The notes beneath the pieces are model-generated. The model was not told where the DNA came from. It saw nothing but the letters and a program-made list of their open reading frames with translations, and did no database searches. This document shows positions 33,740 through 42,307 of a stretch of 64,000 nt of DNA, one piece after another (positions within the stretch are counted from its first letter, which is position 1; the number at the start of each line of letters is the position of its first letter). Location of the stretch: NCBI RefSeq assembly GCF_900101675.1, contig NZ_FNKG01000003.1:186001-250000 (forward strand). Direction: 5' to 3'. A program made the position numbers and the translations under genes. Origin of the DNA: Curtobacterium sp. UNCCL20. Lineage in GTDB: Bacteria > Actinomycetota > Actinomycetes > Actinomycetales > Microbacteriaceae.

Positions 33740-34309
33740 TCAGCCGGCCGGCGTGGCGGACGCGGTCGGCTGCACGACGGCCCGCACCGCGTCGATGACG
33801 GGCTGGGCACCGCCGGGTTCGGTGAAGAGCGTCGATGACGCGGTGATCCAGTACGGATCCGCGAAGGCGTCGGCGCGACCGACGCCGTCGGTGAGCGAGA
33901 AGTACCCCTCAACGCGGTAGGTGGGGACGGATCCGCCCCGTTGGTAGAGCGCGTCCTTGAGGTTCGTGAGCGACTTCTCAGGCAGGTCCGCGACGGCGAC
34001 GGTGATGGTCGTCGCGGTGTCGTCGGTGGCCTTCCACTGGCAGACGCGCCCGCGCTGCTGGGCGATCCGGGCAGCCGGCGAGCCCTTCTCGGGCTCGTAG
34101 CCGCGGTCGATGGCGAACGTCGTGCCGTACACGTCGAGCGACCCGGCGGGCAGCAGGTCGCCGCACGTCTGCGTCACCCGCTTGCCGACCGGCGCGGGAC
34201 TCGCGCTCGGGGCGGGGCTGCCGCCGCCCGAGCACGCCACCAGCAGGACGGACGCGGACACGGTGAGCACGGCGGCGCTGATCGCCCGGACGCGGCTGCG
34301 GGTGGTCAT
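33740..34309 (-). CDS. Putative lipoprotein, DUF3558-like in appearance
   Basis: 189 residues with a signal peptide and lipobox LVAC, followed by a Pro/Ser linker and a globular domain with two cysteines (TCGDLLPAG and RVCQWKA) and a closing [11 protein letters not shown]. The cysteine pair and CxW element resemble secreted actinobacterial lipoproteins of the DUF3558 kind, but I am not certain. The ATG at 34309 is preferred over an upstream ATG that would add MHHHGG. Confidence 0.65.
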   Translation of the reverse strand: MTTRSRVRAISAAVLTVSASVLLVACSGGGSPAPSASPAPVGKRVTQTCGDLLPAGSLDVYGTTFAIDRGYEPEKGSPAARIAQQRGRVCQWKATDDTATTITVAVADLPEKSLTNLKDALYQRGGSVPTYRVEGYFSLTDGVGRADAFADPYWITASSTLFTEPGGAQPVIDAVRAVVQPTASATPAG

Positions 34310-34354
34310 CCCGCCATGATGGTGCATCGACCGGGGAGGACCTGGGCATCCCGG

Positions 34355-34360
34355 TAGACT
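34355..34360 (+). promoter_or_regulatory. -10 box TAGACT for argS
   Basis: TAGACT lies 8 nt before the GTG of argS and implies a leaderless or nearly leaderless mRNA. Confidence 0.5.
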
Positions 34361-34368
34361 CGACCCTC

Positions 34369-36039
34369 GTGACTCCTGCCGAACTCTCCGCTGCGTACCT
34401 GTCGATCCTGACCGGGATCGTCGAGCGACGCGGCGCGTCCGACACCGTGACCGTCGAGGAGTCCCACGTGACCCTCGAGCGTCCGAAGAACCGCGCGCAC
34501 GGCGACTGGGCGTCGAACGCCGCGATGCAGCTCGCGAAGCGGCTCGGCACGAACCCGCGCGAGCTCGCGACGGAGATCGCCAGCGAGCTGACCGAGCTCG
34601 ACGGCGTGGCCACCGTCGACGTCGCCGGCCCCGGGTTCATCAACATCACGCTCGAGGCCGCTGCTGCGGGCGAGATCGCCCGCACGATCGTCGAGTCCGG
34701 CTCGTCCTTCGGGAACGGCGACCTCTACGACGGCGTCCGGATCAACCTCGAGTTCGTGTCCGCGAACCCGACCGGCCCGATCCACATGGGCGGCGTGCGC
34801 TGGGCCGCGGTGGGCGACAGCCTCGCCCGGGTGTTCCAGGCGCAGGGTGGCCTCGTCACGCGTGAGTACTACTTCAACGACCACGGTGCGCAGATCGACC
34901 GGTTCGCGCGGTCCCTGGTGGCCTCGGCCCTCGGCGAGCCCACGCCGGAGGACGGCTACGGCGGCGCGTACATCTCGGACATCGCGGCCCGCGTCATCGC
35001 GACGTTCGAGCCCGGCACCGACGTCCGCGACATGCCCCGCGACGAAGCGCAGGAGCTGTTCCGGCGCGAAGGCGTCGAGTTCATGTTCACGGACATCAAG
35101 GCGTCGCTGCACGACTTCGGCGTCGACTTCGACGTGTACTTCCACGAGAACGCCCTGCACGAGTCGAAGGCCGTCGAGCGTGCCATCGACCGGCTCCGTT
35201 CGGCGGGCGCGATGTACGAGGCCGAGGGTGCCGAGTGGCTCCGCACGACCGACTTCGGCGACGACCGCGACCGCGTCGTCATCAAGTCCGACGGCGAACC
35301 GGCGTACATCGCGGGCGACCTGGCGTACTACCTCGACAAGCGCGAGCGCGGGTTCGAGCGGAACCTGATCATGCTCGGCGCGGACCACCACGGCTACGTC
35401 GGCCGGATGATGGCGATGTGTGCCGCGTTCGGCGACGAGCCGGGCAAGAACCTCGAGATCCTCATCGGGCAGATGGTCAATCTGCTCAAGGACGGCGAGC
35501 CGATGCGCATGTCGAAGCGCGCGGGCACGATCGTCACGATGGAGGACCTCGTCGACGCCGTGGGCGTGGACGCTGGCCGGTACTCGCTCGTCCGGTTCGC
35601 CAGCGACACCGCGATCGACATCGACCTCGACCTGCTCGTCAAGCGCACGAACGACAACCCCGTGTTCTACGTGCAGTACGCGCACGCCCGCACGCAGTCC
35701 GTGGCGCGGAACGCCGCCGCCTCCGGGGTGGATCGGTCCGCGTTCGACGCCTCGCTCCTCACGCACGAGACGGAGAGCGCCCTGCTCGGTGCCCTGGCCG
35801 AGTACCCGCGCGTGGTGCGGCAGGCGGCGGAGCTCCGCGAGCCGCACCGCATCGCCCGGTACATCGAGCAGCTCGCCGGGCTCTACCACCGCTGGTACGA
35901 CGCCTGCCGTGTGACGCCGCTCGGCGACGAGACCGTGACCGACCTGCACCGAACGCGCCTGTGGCTGAACGACGCCACCGGCCAGGTCGTCCGCAACGGT
36001 CTGGGTCTGCTCGGCGTGACGGCGCCCGAGCGCATGTAG
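34369..36039 (+). CDS. argS: Arginyl-tRNA synthetase
   Basis: 556 residues, class I. The HIGH-like motif appears as HMGG in [14 protein letters not shown], with the N-terminal Add1 domain ([20 protein letters not shown]) and the C-terminal DALR anticodon domain ([23 protein letters not shown]). The KMSKS position reads MRMSKRAG. It charges tRNA-Arg, one of which is encoded 750 nt upstream. It opens the conserved argS-lysA-hom order of Actinobacteria. Confidence 0.97.
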   Translation: MTPAELSAAYLSILTGIVERRGASDTVTVEESHVTLERPKNRAHGDWASNAAMQLAKRLGTNPRELATEIASELTELDGVATVDVAGPGFINITLEAAAAGEIARTIVESGSSFGNGDLYDGVRINLEFVSANPTGPIHMGGVRWAAVGDSLARVFQAQGGLVTREYYFNDHGAQIDRFARSLVASALGEPTPEDGYGGAYISDIAARVIATFEPGTDVRDMPRDEAQELFRREGVEFMFTDIKASLHDFGVDFDVYFHENALHESKAVERAIDRLRSAGAMYEAEGAEWLRTTDFGDDRDRVVIKSDGEPAYIAGDLAYYLDKRERGFERNLIMLGADHHGYVGRMMAMCAAFGDEPGKNLEILIGQMVNLLKDGEPMRMSKRAGTIVTMEDLVDAVGVDAGRYSLVRFASDTAIDIDLDLLVKRTNDNPVFYVQYAHARTQSVARNAAASGVDRSAFDASLLTHETESALLGALAEYPRVVRQAAELREPHRIARYIEQLAGLYHRWYDACRVTPLGDETVTDLHRTRLWLNDATGQVVRNGLGLLGVTAPERM

Positions 36040-36353
36040 CCGCCGCGCCCGGCGCCCGACGCCCGGCGCCCGGCGCTCGGCGCTCGCTCCGCACACGCGT
36101 AGCCGCCGCGCCCGGCGCTCGCACACTCCGCACAACCGAAGTCACCCCGAACCGACGCGATCCCCGGTTCGGGGTGACTTTGGTTGTGCGCCGCACCGAA
36201 CGGGCCGGCGTAACGACCAGCCCGCCGACGCGACCACCGGGCCGACGCACCGACCGGGCCGTAGCCGCGGCCACCCGCGCGCCGCGACCCGCGAGGCGGG
36301 CGTCCCACGGGCCTCCAGGCTCGCAACGAGATCACCCTGGCAAGGTGGGACGC
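36040..36353. other. 314-nt gap with low-complexity GC repeats and one inverted repeat
   Basis: 36040-36128 holds reiterated CGGCGCCCGG and CGGCGCTCG words, and GTAGCCGCCGCGCCCGGCGC occurs twice (36038 and 36100). The intact inverted repeat 36129-36190 follows, then GC-rich DNA with a CACGGGCCTCCAGGC half-site at 36306. I see no convincing gene. Confidence 0.7.
36129..36190. repeat. 25-bp inverted repeat, intact copy
   Basis: Left arm 36129-36153 and right arm 36166-36190 (key words CGCACAACC, GTCACCCCGAACC and their complements) pair at 24 of 25 positions around a 12-nt loop. A decayed copy is at 1981-2040. It follows argS and could terminate its transcript. Confidence 0.85.
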
Positions 36354-37109
36354 ATGTCCGCCGCCACCCCGACCCCTCGCACACGCCGCCGCTGGCCCGT
36401 CGTCCTCGTCGCCGTCGTGCTCGTCCTGGCCGCGCTCGTGGTCGTCGCCGAGTTCGTGCTCCGCGGCGTCGTCGACCGCATGATCGCCCAGCAGGTCGAG
36501 CAGTCCCTGCCGGACGGCGCCACCGGCACGGTCGAGGCGCACGCGAACGGCGTCGTCATGCCGCAGCTGATCCGGGGGAGCCTCGACGACGTGGAGATCT
36601 CCTCCGAGAAGCTCACGGTCGACGGCGTCCCGCTCGCCGCCGACGTCACCGCGCACGACGTCCCGATCGACGGCAAGGGCGACGTGCACGACGTGGACGG
36701 CAACGTCACCCTCGCGGCGTCGAGCGTCAAGGACCTGGCGAAGTACAGCCCGCTGTTCGACCGGCTGAGCCTGGCCGACGGGGGTGTCGAGCTCTCCGGC
36801 AAGACCGCCGTGCTCGGCTACGACATCACCTACGCGGCGAAGGGCGCGGTCGTCGCCCAGGCTGACGGCACGGGCATCACGATCACCCCGAAGACCGTGC
36901 GGATCACCAACTCGGCGCTCGGCCTCAAGGTGGACTCGATCCCGGGCGTCACGAACGTGCCGGTCGAGGTGTGCACCGCCCGGTTCCTGCCGTCGCAGCT
37001 CCGCGTGCGGTCGCTCGACATCACCTCGTCCGAGGCGTCGGTGCGCGTCACGGCCGACTCGCTGCCGCTCAACGAGCAGGGGCTGCAGACCGTGGGGACC
37101 TGCGACTGA
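36354..37109 (+). CDS. LmeA-like (DUF2993) phospholipid-binding protein
   Basis: 251 residues: short basic N-terminus, one membrane helix (about 14-37; VVLVAVVLVLAALVVVAEFV) acting as signal anchor, then a BPI/TULIP-like beta domain with RGSLDDVEISSEKLTVDGVPL and a late Cys pair (VCTARFL, TVGTCD). DUF2993 members in mycobacteria (LmeA) bind phosphoinositides and affect lipomannan synthesis. Here the ligand is inferred from the family only. Confidence 0.85.
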   Translation: MSAATPTPRTRRRWPVVLVAVVLVLAALVVVAEFVLRGVVDRMIAQQVEQSLPDGATGTVEAHANGVVMPQLIRGSLDDVEISSEKLTVDGVPLAADVTAHDVPIDGKGDVHDVDGNVTLAASSVKDLAKYSPLFDRLSLADGGVELSGKTAVLGYDITYAAKGAVVAQADGTGITITPKTVRITNSALGLKVDSIPGVTNVPVEVCTARFLPSQLRVRSLDITSSEASVRVTADSLPLNEQGLQTVGTCD

Positions 37110-37182
37110 GCGGCTGGGCGCGGGCGGCCGGGCGCGTGGCCGGGTGGTGCGGCGCGTCCGGCCGGGTGCGTGGCGCGTAACG

Positions 37183-37198
37183 CGGCCTGGAGGCACGG
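37183..37198 (+). repeat. CTGGAGGC half-site before lysA
   Basis: CGGCCTGGAGGCACGG, a single half of the dispersed motif, 10 nt before the lysA -10 box. Confidence 0.5.
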
Positions 37199-37208
37199 CT
37201 CGGCTCGG

Positions 37209-37214
37209 TAGGAT
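37209..37214 (+). promoter_or_regulatory. -10 box TAGGAT for lysA
   Basis: Followed after 8 nt by the GTG of lysA, the same spacing as argS. Confidence 0.5.
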
Positions 37215-37222
37215 CGGGTCCC

Positions 37223-38650
37223 GTGAGCGAGAACCCCCTTGCCCCGCAGCGACTGCGGTTCCCGTCGGACCCGTCCGCGCTCGAGGCGCGCATCTGGCCG
37301 GCGTCCGCGACGCGCACCGACGACGGCGAGCTCGCCGTCGGCGGCGTCAGTGCGTCCGACCTGGTCCTGCAGTACGGCACGCCGTTGTACGTGGTCGACG
37401 AGCGTGACGTCCAGTCGCGGGCGGTCCGGGTGCGGAACGCCTTCACCGAGGCGTTCGAGCGCATCGGCACCCGGGCGCACGTCTACTACGCGGGCAAGGC
37501 GTTCCTGACGACCCACGTCGCCGCGTGGATGGCCGAGGCGGACCTCCGGCTCGACGTCTGCACCGGTGGCGAGCTCGCGGTGGCGCTGGCCGGGGGAGCC
37601 GACCCGGCGATGCTCGGCTTCCACGGCAACGACAAGTCCGACGCCGAGATCGCCCGTGCGGTCGAGGTCGGGGTCGGCACGATCGTCCTCGACAGCCACG
37701 AGGAAGTGCGGCGCGTCGCCCGTGCCGCAGCCGAGGCCGGGATCGTGCAGCGCGTGCGCATCCGGATCAACAGCGGCGTCCACGCCTCCACCCACGACTA
37801 CCTCGCCACCGCGCGCGAGGACCAGAAGTTCGGCATCCCGCTCAGCGAAGCGGTGGACGCGGCCGAGGCCGTGCGTGCCGAGCCCTCGCTCGCGTTCGTC
37901 GGGCTGCACTCGCACATCGGCTCGCAGATCTTCGACGAGTCCGGCTTCCGCGAGGCTGCTCGTCGCCTGATGGACGTGCACGCGACCCTGGTGGCGTCCG
38001 GGCCGGTGCCGGAGCTCAACCTCGGCGGCGGCTGGGGCATCGACTACACCGAGGCCGACTCCGCCTTCGAGCCGGAGGACGTCGCCGACGCGCTGGCGAC
38101 CATCGTGGCCGAGGCCTGCGCCGAGCGGGACATCCCGGTGCCCGAGGTCGCGGTCGAGCCGGGGCGGTACATCGTCGGTCCGCCCGGGATCACGCTGTAC
38201 CGCGTGGGGACGATCAAGCCGGTGACCCTGCCGGACGACCAGACCGGCGTGCCCGGCGTCTCGGCGACCCGCACCTACGTCTCCGTCGACGGCGGCATGA
38301 GCGACAACGTCCGTCCGGCGCTCTACGGTGCCGACTACACGGCGCGGCTCGTCCGGACGTCGGACGCCCCGGCCGTGCTCACCCGCGTCGTCGGGAAGCA
38401 CTGCGAGAGCGGCGACGTCGTGGTGAACGACGAGTACCTGCCGGGCGACGTGCAGCGCGGGGACCTCCTCGCCGTGGCCGCCACCGGTGCCTACTGCTGG
38501 AGCCTCGCGAGCAACTACAACCACGTCGGTCGTCCGCCGGTCGTCGCCGTCGCCGACGGTGCAGCCCGTATCCTCGTGCGTGGCGAGTCGATCGACGACC
38601 TCCTCGCCCGCGACACCGGGGTCGCGCCCGTGCCCGGCACCGGTCGGTGA
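37223..38650 (+). CDS. lysA: Diaminopimelate decarboxylase
   Basis: 475 residues, fold III PLP enzyme. The PLP lysine lies in VYYAGKAF, phosphate-binding GGGWGIDYT, and substrate residues in HCESGDVV and VEPGRYIVG. It converts meso-diaminopimelate to lysine, the last step of lysine synthesis. It is followed after 44 nt by hom, so lysine and threonine branches of the aspartate pathway sit together. Confidence 0.96.
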   Translation: MSENPLAPQRLRFPSDPSALEARIWPASATRTDDGELAVGGVSASDLVLQYGTPLYVVDERDVQSRAVRVRNAFTEAFERIGTRAHVYYAGKAFLTTHVAAWMAEADLRLDVCTGGELAVALAGGADPAMLGFHGNDKSDAEIARAVEVGVGTIVLDSHEEVRRVARAAAEAGIVQRVRIRINSGVHASTHDYLATAREDQKFGIPLSEAVDAAEAVRAEPSLAFVGLHSHIGSQIFDESGFREAARRLMDVHATLVASGPVPELNLGGGWGIDYTEADSAFEPEDVADALATIVAEACAERDIPVPEVAVEPGRYIVGPPGITLYRVGTIKPVTLPDDQTGVPGVSATRTYVSVDGGMSDNVRPALYGADYTARLVRTSDAPAVLTRVVGKHCESGDVVVNDEYLPGDVQRGDLLAVAATGAYCWSLASNYNHVGRPPVVAVADGAARILVRGESIDDLLARDTGVAPVPGTGR

Positions 38651-38694
38651 CCCGACCGACCGGGCTGACCCCCACCGATAGGAACACCTCCCAG

Positions 38695-40002
38695 ATGATC
38701 GAATACCGCAACGTCCGCGTCGCGCTGCTCGGAGCCGGCTCGGTCGGTTCTCAGGTGGCCCGGCTGCTCCTCGAACACGGTGACGAGCTGGCATCGCGCG
38801 CCGGAGCGGGCCTCGAGCTCGTGGGGATCGCCGTCCGCGACGTCGACGCCGCACGTGACGTGGACCTGCCGAAGGAGCTCTTCACGACGGACGCGGAGTC
38901 GCTGATCCTCGGCGCGGACATCGTCGTCGAGCTGATCGGCGGCATCGAACCCGCGCGGACGCTCGTGCTGCAGGCGCTGCAGTCCGGCGCGGACGTCGTC
39001 ACGGGCAACAAGGCACTCCTCGCCACGCACGGCCCGGAGCTCTTCGCCGCCGCTGAGCAGGTGGGCGCGCAGCTCTACTACGAGGCGGCCGTCGCCGGTG
39101 CGATCCCGATCATCCGGCCGCTGCACGACTCGCTCGCCGGGGACCGGATCGTCCGGATCATGGGCATCGTCAACGGCACCACCAACTTCATCCTCGACCT
39201 GATGGACCGAGAGGGCGCGACCTTCGAGGACGCCCTCGCCACCGCGACGGAGCTCGGGTACGCCGAAGCCGACCCGACGGCCGACATCGAGGGCTACGAC
39301 GCCGCGCAGAAGGCCGCGATCCTGGCGTCGCTGGCGTTCCACACCTCGGTGCCGCTCGCCGCCGTCCACCGCGAGGGCATCACGTCCGTCACGATCGAGC
39401 AGGTCCGTGCCGCACGCAAGGCCGGCTACGTCGTGAAGATCCTCGCGACCGCCGAGCGCCTCACCGACGAGTCCGGCACCGAGGGCGTCAGCGCCCGCGT
39501 GTACCCGGCGCTCGTCCCCGAGTCGCACCCGCTGGCGAGCGTGCACGGTGCGAAGAACGCCGTGTTCGTCGAGGCAGAGGCCGCCGGCGACCTGATGTTC
39601 TACGGCGCCGGAGCCGGTGGGGTCGAGACCGCGTCCGCCGTCCTCGGCGACCTGGTGTCGGCCGCACGCCGGCACGTCATCGGCGGCCCGGGAGTCGCAG
39701 AGTCCACCCAGGCCGCGATGCCCGTCTTCCCGATCGGCACGGTCCGCACCCGCTACCAGATCACGCTGCACGTGACGGACGCCCCCGGCGTGCTGTCCAC
39801 CGTCGCCGGCGTGCTCGCCAAGCACGGCGTCAGCGTCGAGACGGTGGAGCAGACCGTCGCCACCGGCGCCGACGCGACGGCCACACTGGTCATCGGCACG
39901 CACCTGGCGCGCGAGTCCGACCTGGCGAACACGGTGGTGGCGCTCCGCAACGAGGACGTCGTCGCCGAGGTCACCAGCGTCCTGCGGGTCGTCGGCGCCT
40001 GA
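38695..40002 (+). CDS. hom: Homoserine dehydrogenase
   Basis: 435 residues. NADP motif [12 protein letters not shown], catalytic part [12 protein letters not shown] and [19 protein letters not shown], and a C-terminal ACT domain ([30 protein letters not shown]) that in actinobacteria mediates threonine feedback inhibition. Makes homoserine from aspartate semialdehyde. A GATAGGAACACC ribosome-binding region precedes the ATG. It is followed by thrC and thrB. Confidence 0.96.
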   Translation: MIEYRNVRVALLGAGSVGSQVARLLLEHGDELASRAGAGLELVGIAVRDVDAARDVDLPKELFTTDAESLILGADIVVELIGGIEPARTLVLQALQSGADVVTGNKALLATHGPELFAAAEQVGAQLYYEAAVAGAIPIIRPLHDSLAGDRIVRIMGIVNGTTNFILDLMDREGATFEDALATATELGYAEADPTADIEGYDAAQKAAILASLAFHTSVPLAAVHREGITSVTIEQVRAARKAGYVVKILATAERLTDESGTEGVSARVYPALVPESHPLASVHGAKNAVFVEAEAAGDLMFYGAGAGGVETASAVLGDLVSAARRHVIGGPGVAESTQAAMPVFPIGTVRTRYQITLHVTDAPGVLSTVAGVLAKHGVSVETVEQTVATGADATATLVIGTHLARESDLANTVVALRNEDVVAEVTSVLRVVGA

Positions 40003-40076
40003 CCGACCACGGGGTCGTCGGCGCCGACGTCGTCGTACCCCACACGAACGCCCGAACGAACAAGAAGGGGAGCCTG

Positions 40077-41156
40077 ATGGCCCACCAGTGGCAGGGAGTC
40101 CTGCGCGAGTACGCCGACCGACTCGACGTGACCGAGGCGACGCCCATCGTCACGCTCGGTGAGGGCGGCACCCCGCTCATCCCGGCGCGACGGCTGTCCG
40201 AGCGCACCGGCGCCGAGGTCTACGTCAAGTTCGAGGGCATGAACCCGACCGGTTCCTTCAAGGACCGCGGCATGACGATGGCGATCTCGAAGGCCGTCGA
40301 GCACGGGGCGAAGGCCGTGATCTGCGCCTCCACCGGCAACACGAGTGCGTCCGCCGCCGCGTACGCGACGCACGCCGGCATCACGGCCGCCGTGCTCGTG
40401 CCCGAGGGGAAGATCGCGATGGGCAAGCTCAGCCAGGCCGTCGCGCACGACGCGCAGCTGCTGCAGGTCCAGGGCAACTTCGACGACTGCCTCGACATCG
40501 CGCGTGACCTCGCCGCGAACTACCCGGTGCACCTCGTCAACTCCGTGAACAACGACCGCATCGAGGGGCAGAAGACCGCCGCGTTCGAGGTCGTCGACGT
40601 GCTCGGTGACGCGCCGGACTTCCACTTCCTGCCGGTCGGCAACGCGGGCAACTACACGGCGTACTCCCGCGGGTACCGCGAGGACGTCGCCGCCGGACGT
40701 TCGACCCGCCTGCCGCGGATGTTCGGCTTCCAGGCCGCCGGCTCCGCCCCGATCGTCCGTGGCGAGGTCGTCAAGCACCCGGACACGATCGCGTCGGCGA
40801 TCCGCATCGGCAACCCGGCGTCGTGGCAGTTCGCCCTCGAGGCCCGCGACGAGACCGACGGCTACTTCGGCGCCATCACCGACGAGGCCATCCTCGCCGC
40901 GCACCGCATCCTGTCGGCCGAGGTCGGCGTCTTCGTCGAGCCCGCGTCCGCGATCGGCGTCGCCGGTCTCCTCGAGCGTGCCGACGCCGGCGTCGTGCCG
41001 AAGGGCGCGAAGGTCGTCATCACCGTGACCGGTCACGGCCTGAAGGACCCGCAGTGGGCCCTCCGCACCCAGGACGGCGGCGAGGTCACGCCGACGAGCG
41101 TGCCCGTCGACACCACGGCGATCGCCGACGTGCTCGGACTGGTCGGCGCGGCGTGA
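40077..41156 (+). CDS. thrC: Threonine synthase
   Basis: 359 residues, fold II PLP enzyme; PLP lysine in [12 protein letters not shown], phosphate loop SIGNTS-like as [15 protein letters not shown] and [10 protein letters not shown]. Converts phosphohomoserine to threonine. AAGGGGAG lies 4 nt before the ATG. Its TGA overlaps the thrB GTG. Confidence 0.97.
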   Translation: MAHQWQGVLREYADRLDVTEATPIVTLGEGGTPLIPARRLSERTGAEVYVKFEGMNPTGSFKDRGMTMAISKAVEHGAKAVICASTGNTSASAAAYATHAGITAAVLVPEGKIAMGKLSQAVAHDAQLLQVQGNFDDCLDIARDLAANYPVHLVNSVNNDRIEGQKTAAFEVVDVLGDAPDFHFLPVGNAGNYTAYSRGYREDVAAGRSTRLPRMFGFQAAGSAPIVRGEVVKHPDTIASAIRIGNPASWQFALEARDETDGYFGAITDEAILAAHRILSAEVGVFVEPASAIGVAGLLERADAGVVPKGAKVVITVTGHGLKDPQWALRTQDGGEVTPTSVPVDTTAIADVLGLVGAA

Positions 41157-42145
41157 GCACCGACCGCTCGTCCGGACCGGGGGAGGGCATCACCGCCCAC
41201 ATCGCTGTACCGGCCGGACGGGCGGTCCGCGTGCGGGTCCCGGCGACGTCCGCCAACCTGGGTCCCGGCTTCGACTCCCTGGGGCTCGCACTCTCGCTGT
41301 ACGACGAGGTCGTCGTGCGGGTGCGCCCGGAACCCGGTGCGACCGTCACGGTCGAGGGCGTCGGCTCCGGCGAGGTCGCGATGGACGACACGAACCTCGT
41401 CGTCCGGGCGATCCGCCGCGGGCTCGAGCACGCCGGTGTCCCGCAGCCCGGGCTCGAGCTGCACGCCCGGAACGCGATCCCGCACGGCCGCGGCATGGGG
41501 TCGTCCGCCGCGGCCATCGTCGCCGGCCTGATGGCGGCGCGCGGCCTGCTCGAGGGCGTGGTCGACCTCGACGCCTCGACCCTGCTGCGACTGGCGACCG
41601 AGATGGAGGGGCACCCGGACAACGTGGCCCCCGCCCTGTTCGGTGGTCTGACGATCGCGTGGATGACCGCCGAGGGGCCCGCCTACAAGCGGCTCCTGGT
41701 GCACCGCGGTGTCGCGCCGGTGGTCTTCGTGCCCACGTCGACGCTCTCGACCAAGCTCGCCCGCTCCCTGCAGCCCGCGAGCGTCCCGCACGAGGACGCC
41801 GCGTTCAACGTCTCCCGCTCGGCCCTGCTCGTCGCGGCGCTCATCCAGAGCCCGGAGCTCCTCCTGGCGGCGACTGAGGACCGACTGCACCAGGCGTACC
41901 GCGCCAGTGCCATGCCGGAGACCGACGCCCTCATCCGCCTGCTCCGCCAGCACGGTCTCGCGGCCGTCGTCTCCGGTGCCGGCCCGAGCCTCCTGGTCCT
42001 CGGCAGCGACCCCGCGCAGCGCCTGACGGCCGCGGAACTCGTGTCGCGCCACGGCGAATCCGACTGGCGGGCGCTCATGCTGGCCGTCGATCTGGGTGGT
42101 GCTACAGTGGTGCCGCACTCGGCGCTCGAAGCCGAACCCGCGTAG
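41153..42145 (+). CDS. thrB: Homoserine kinase
   Basis: 330 residues, GHMP kinase. ATP-binding motif [17 protein letters not shown]-terminal [15 protein letters not shown] and C-terminal [11 protein letters not shown]. Phosphorylates homoserine for ThrC. GTGA overlap with thrC indicates coupling. A -10-like TACAGT near its 3' end may start the rho transcript. Confidence 0.96.
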   Translation: MSTDRSSGPGEGITAHIAVPAGRAVRVRVPATSANLGPGFDSLGLALSLYDEVVVRVRPEPGATVTVEGVGSGEVAMDDTNLVVRAIRRGLEHAGVPQPGLELHARNAIPHGRGMGSSAAAIVAGLMAARGLLEGVVDLDASTLLRLATEMEGHPDNVAPALFGGLTIAWMTAEGPAYKRLLVHRGVAPVVFVPTSTLSTKLARSLQPASVPHEDAAFNVSRSALLVAALIQSPELLLAATEDRLHQAYRASAMPETDALIRLLRQHGLAAVVSGAGPSLLVLGSDPAQRLTAAELVSRHGESDWRALMLAVDLGGATVVPHSALEAEPA

Positions 42146-42307
42146 GCGCCAGGAATTCTCCTCGCCGCGCAGGGTCCGGTGCGCGGGGGCAATCTCTTTC
42201 TGATCACCGAATCCCGGTCCGTCGTCTGAACGGCGGTCGATGCATACCCGTGCATCCGGGACGGTGGAAACTCTCCGCGTTCTGCGGTTCGAAAGGAAAC
42301 ACCGATC
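42103..42307 (+). promoter_or_regulatory. Candidate rho promoter and long leader
   Basis: TACAGT (42103-42108) inside the end of thrB is followed by about 190 nt before the rho start. The leader contains GC-rich pairable stretches and a GATGCA-TGCATC hairpin (42239-42256). Long leaders of rho genes often serve autoregulation by Rho; here that is inference. Confidence 0.4.

Noticed and set aside
40003-40076. Riboswitch or attenuator before thrC
   Set aside because: The 74-nt gap has a small GTCGGCGCCGAC palindrome but no leader peptide rich in Thr or Lys codons and no T-run.
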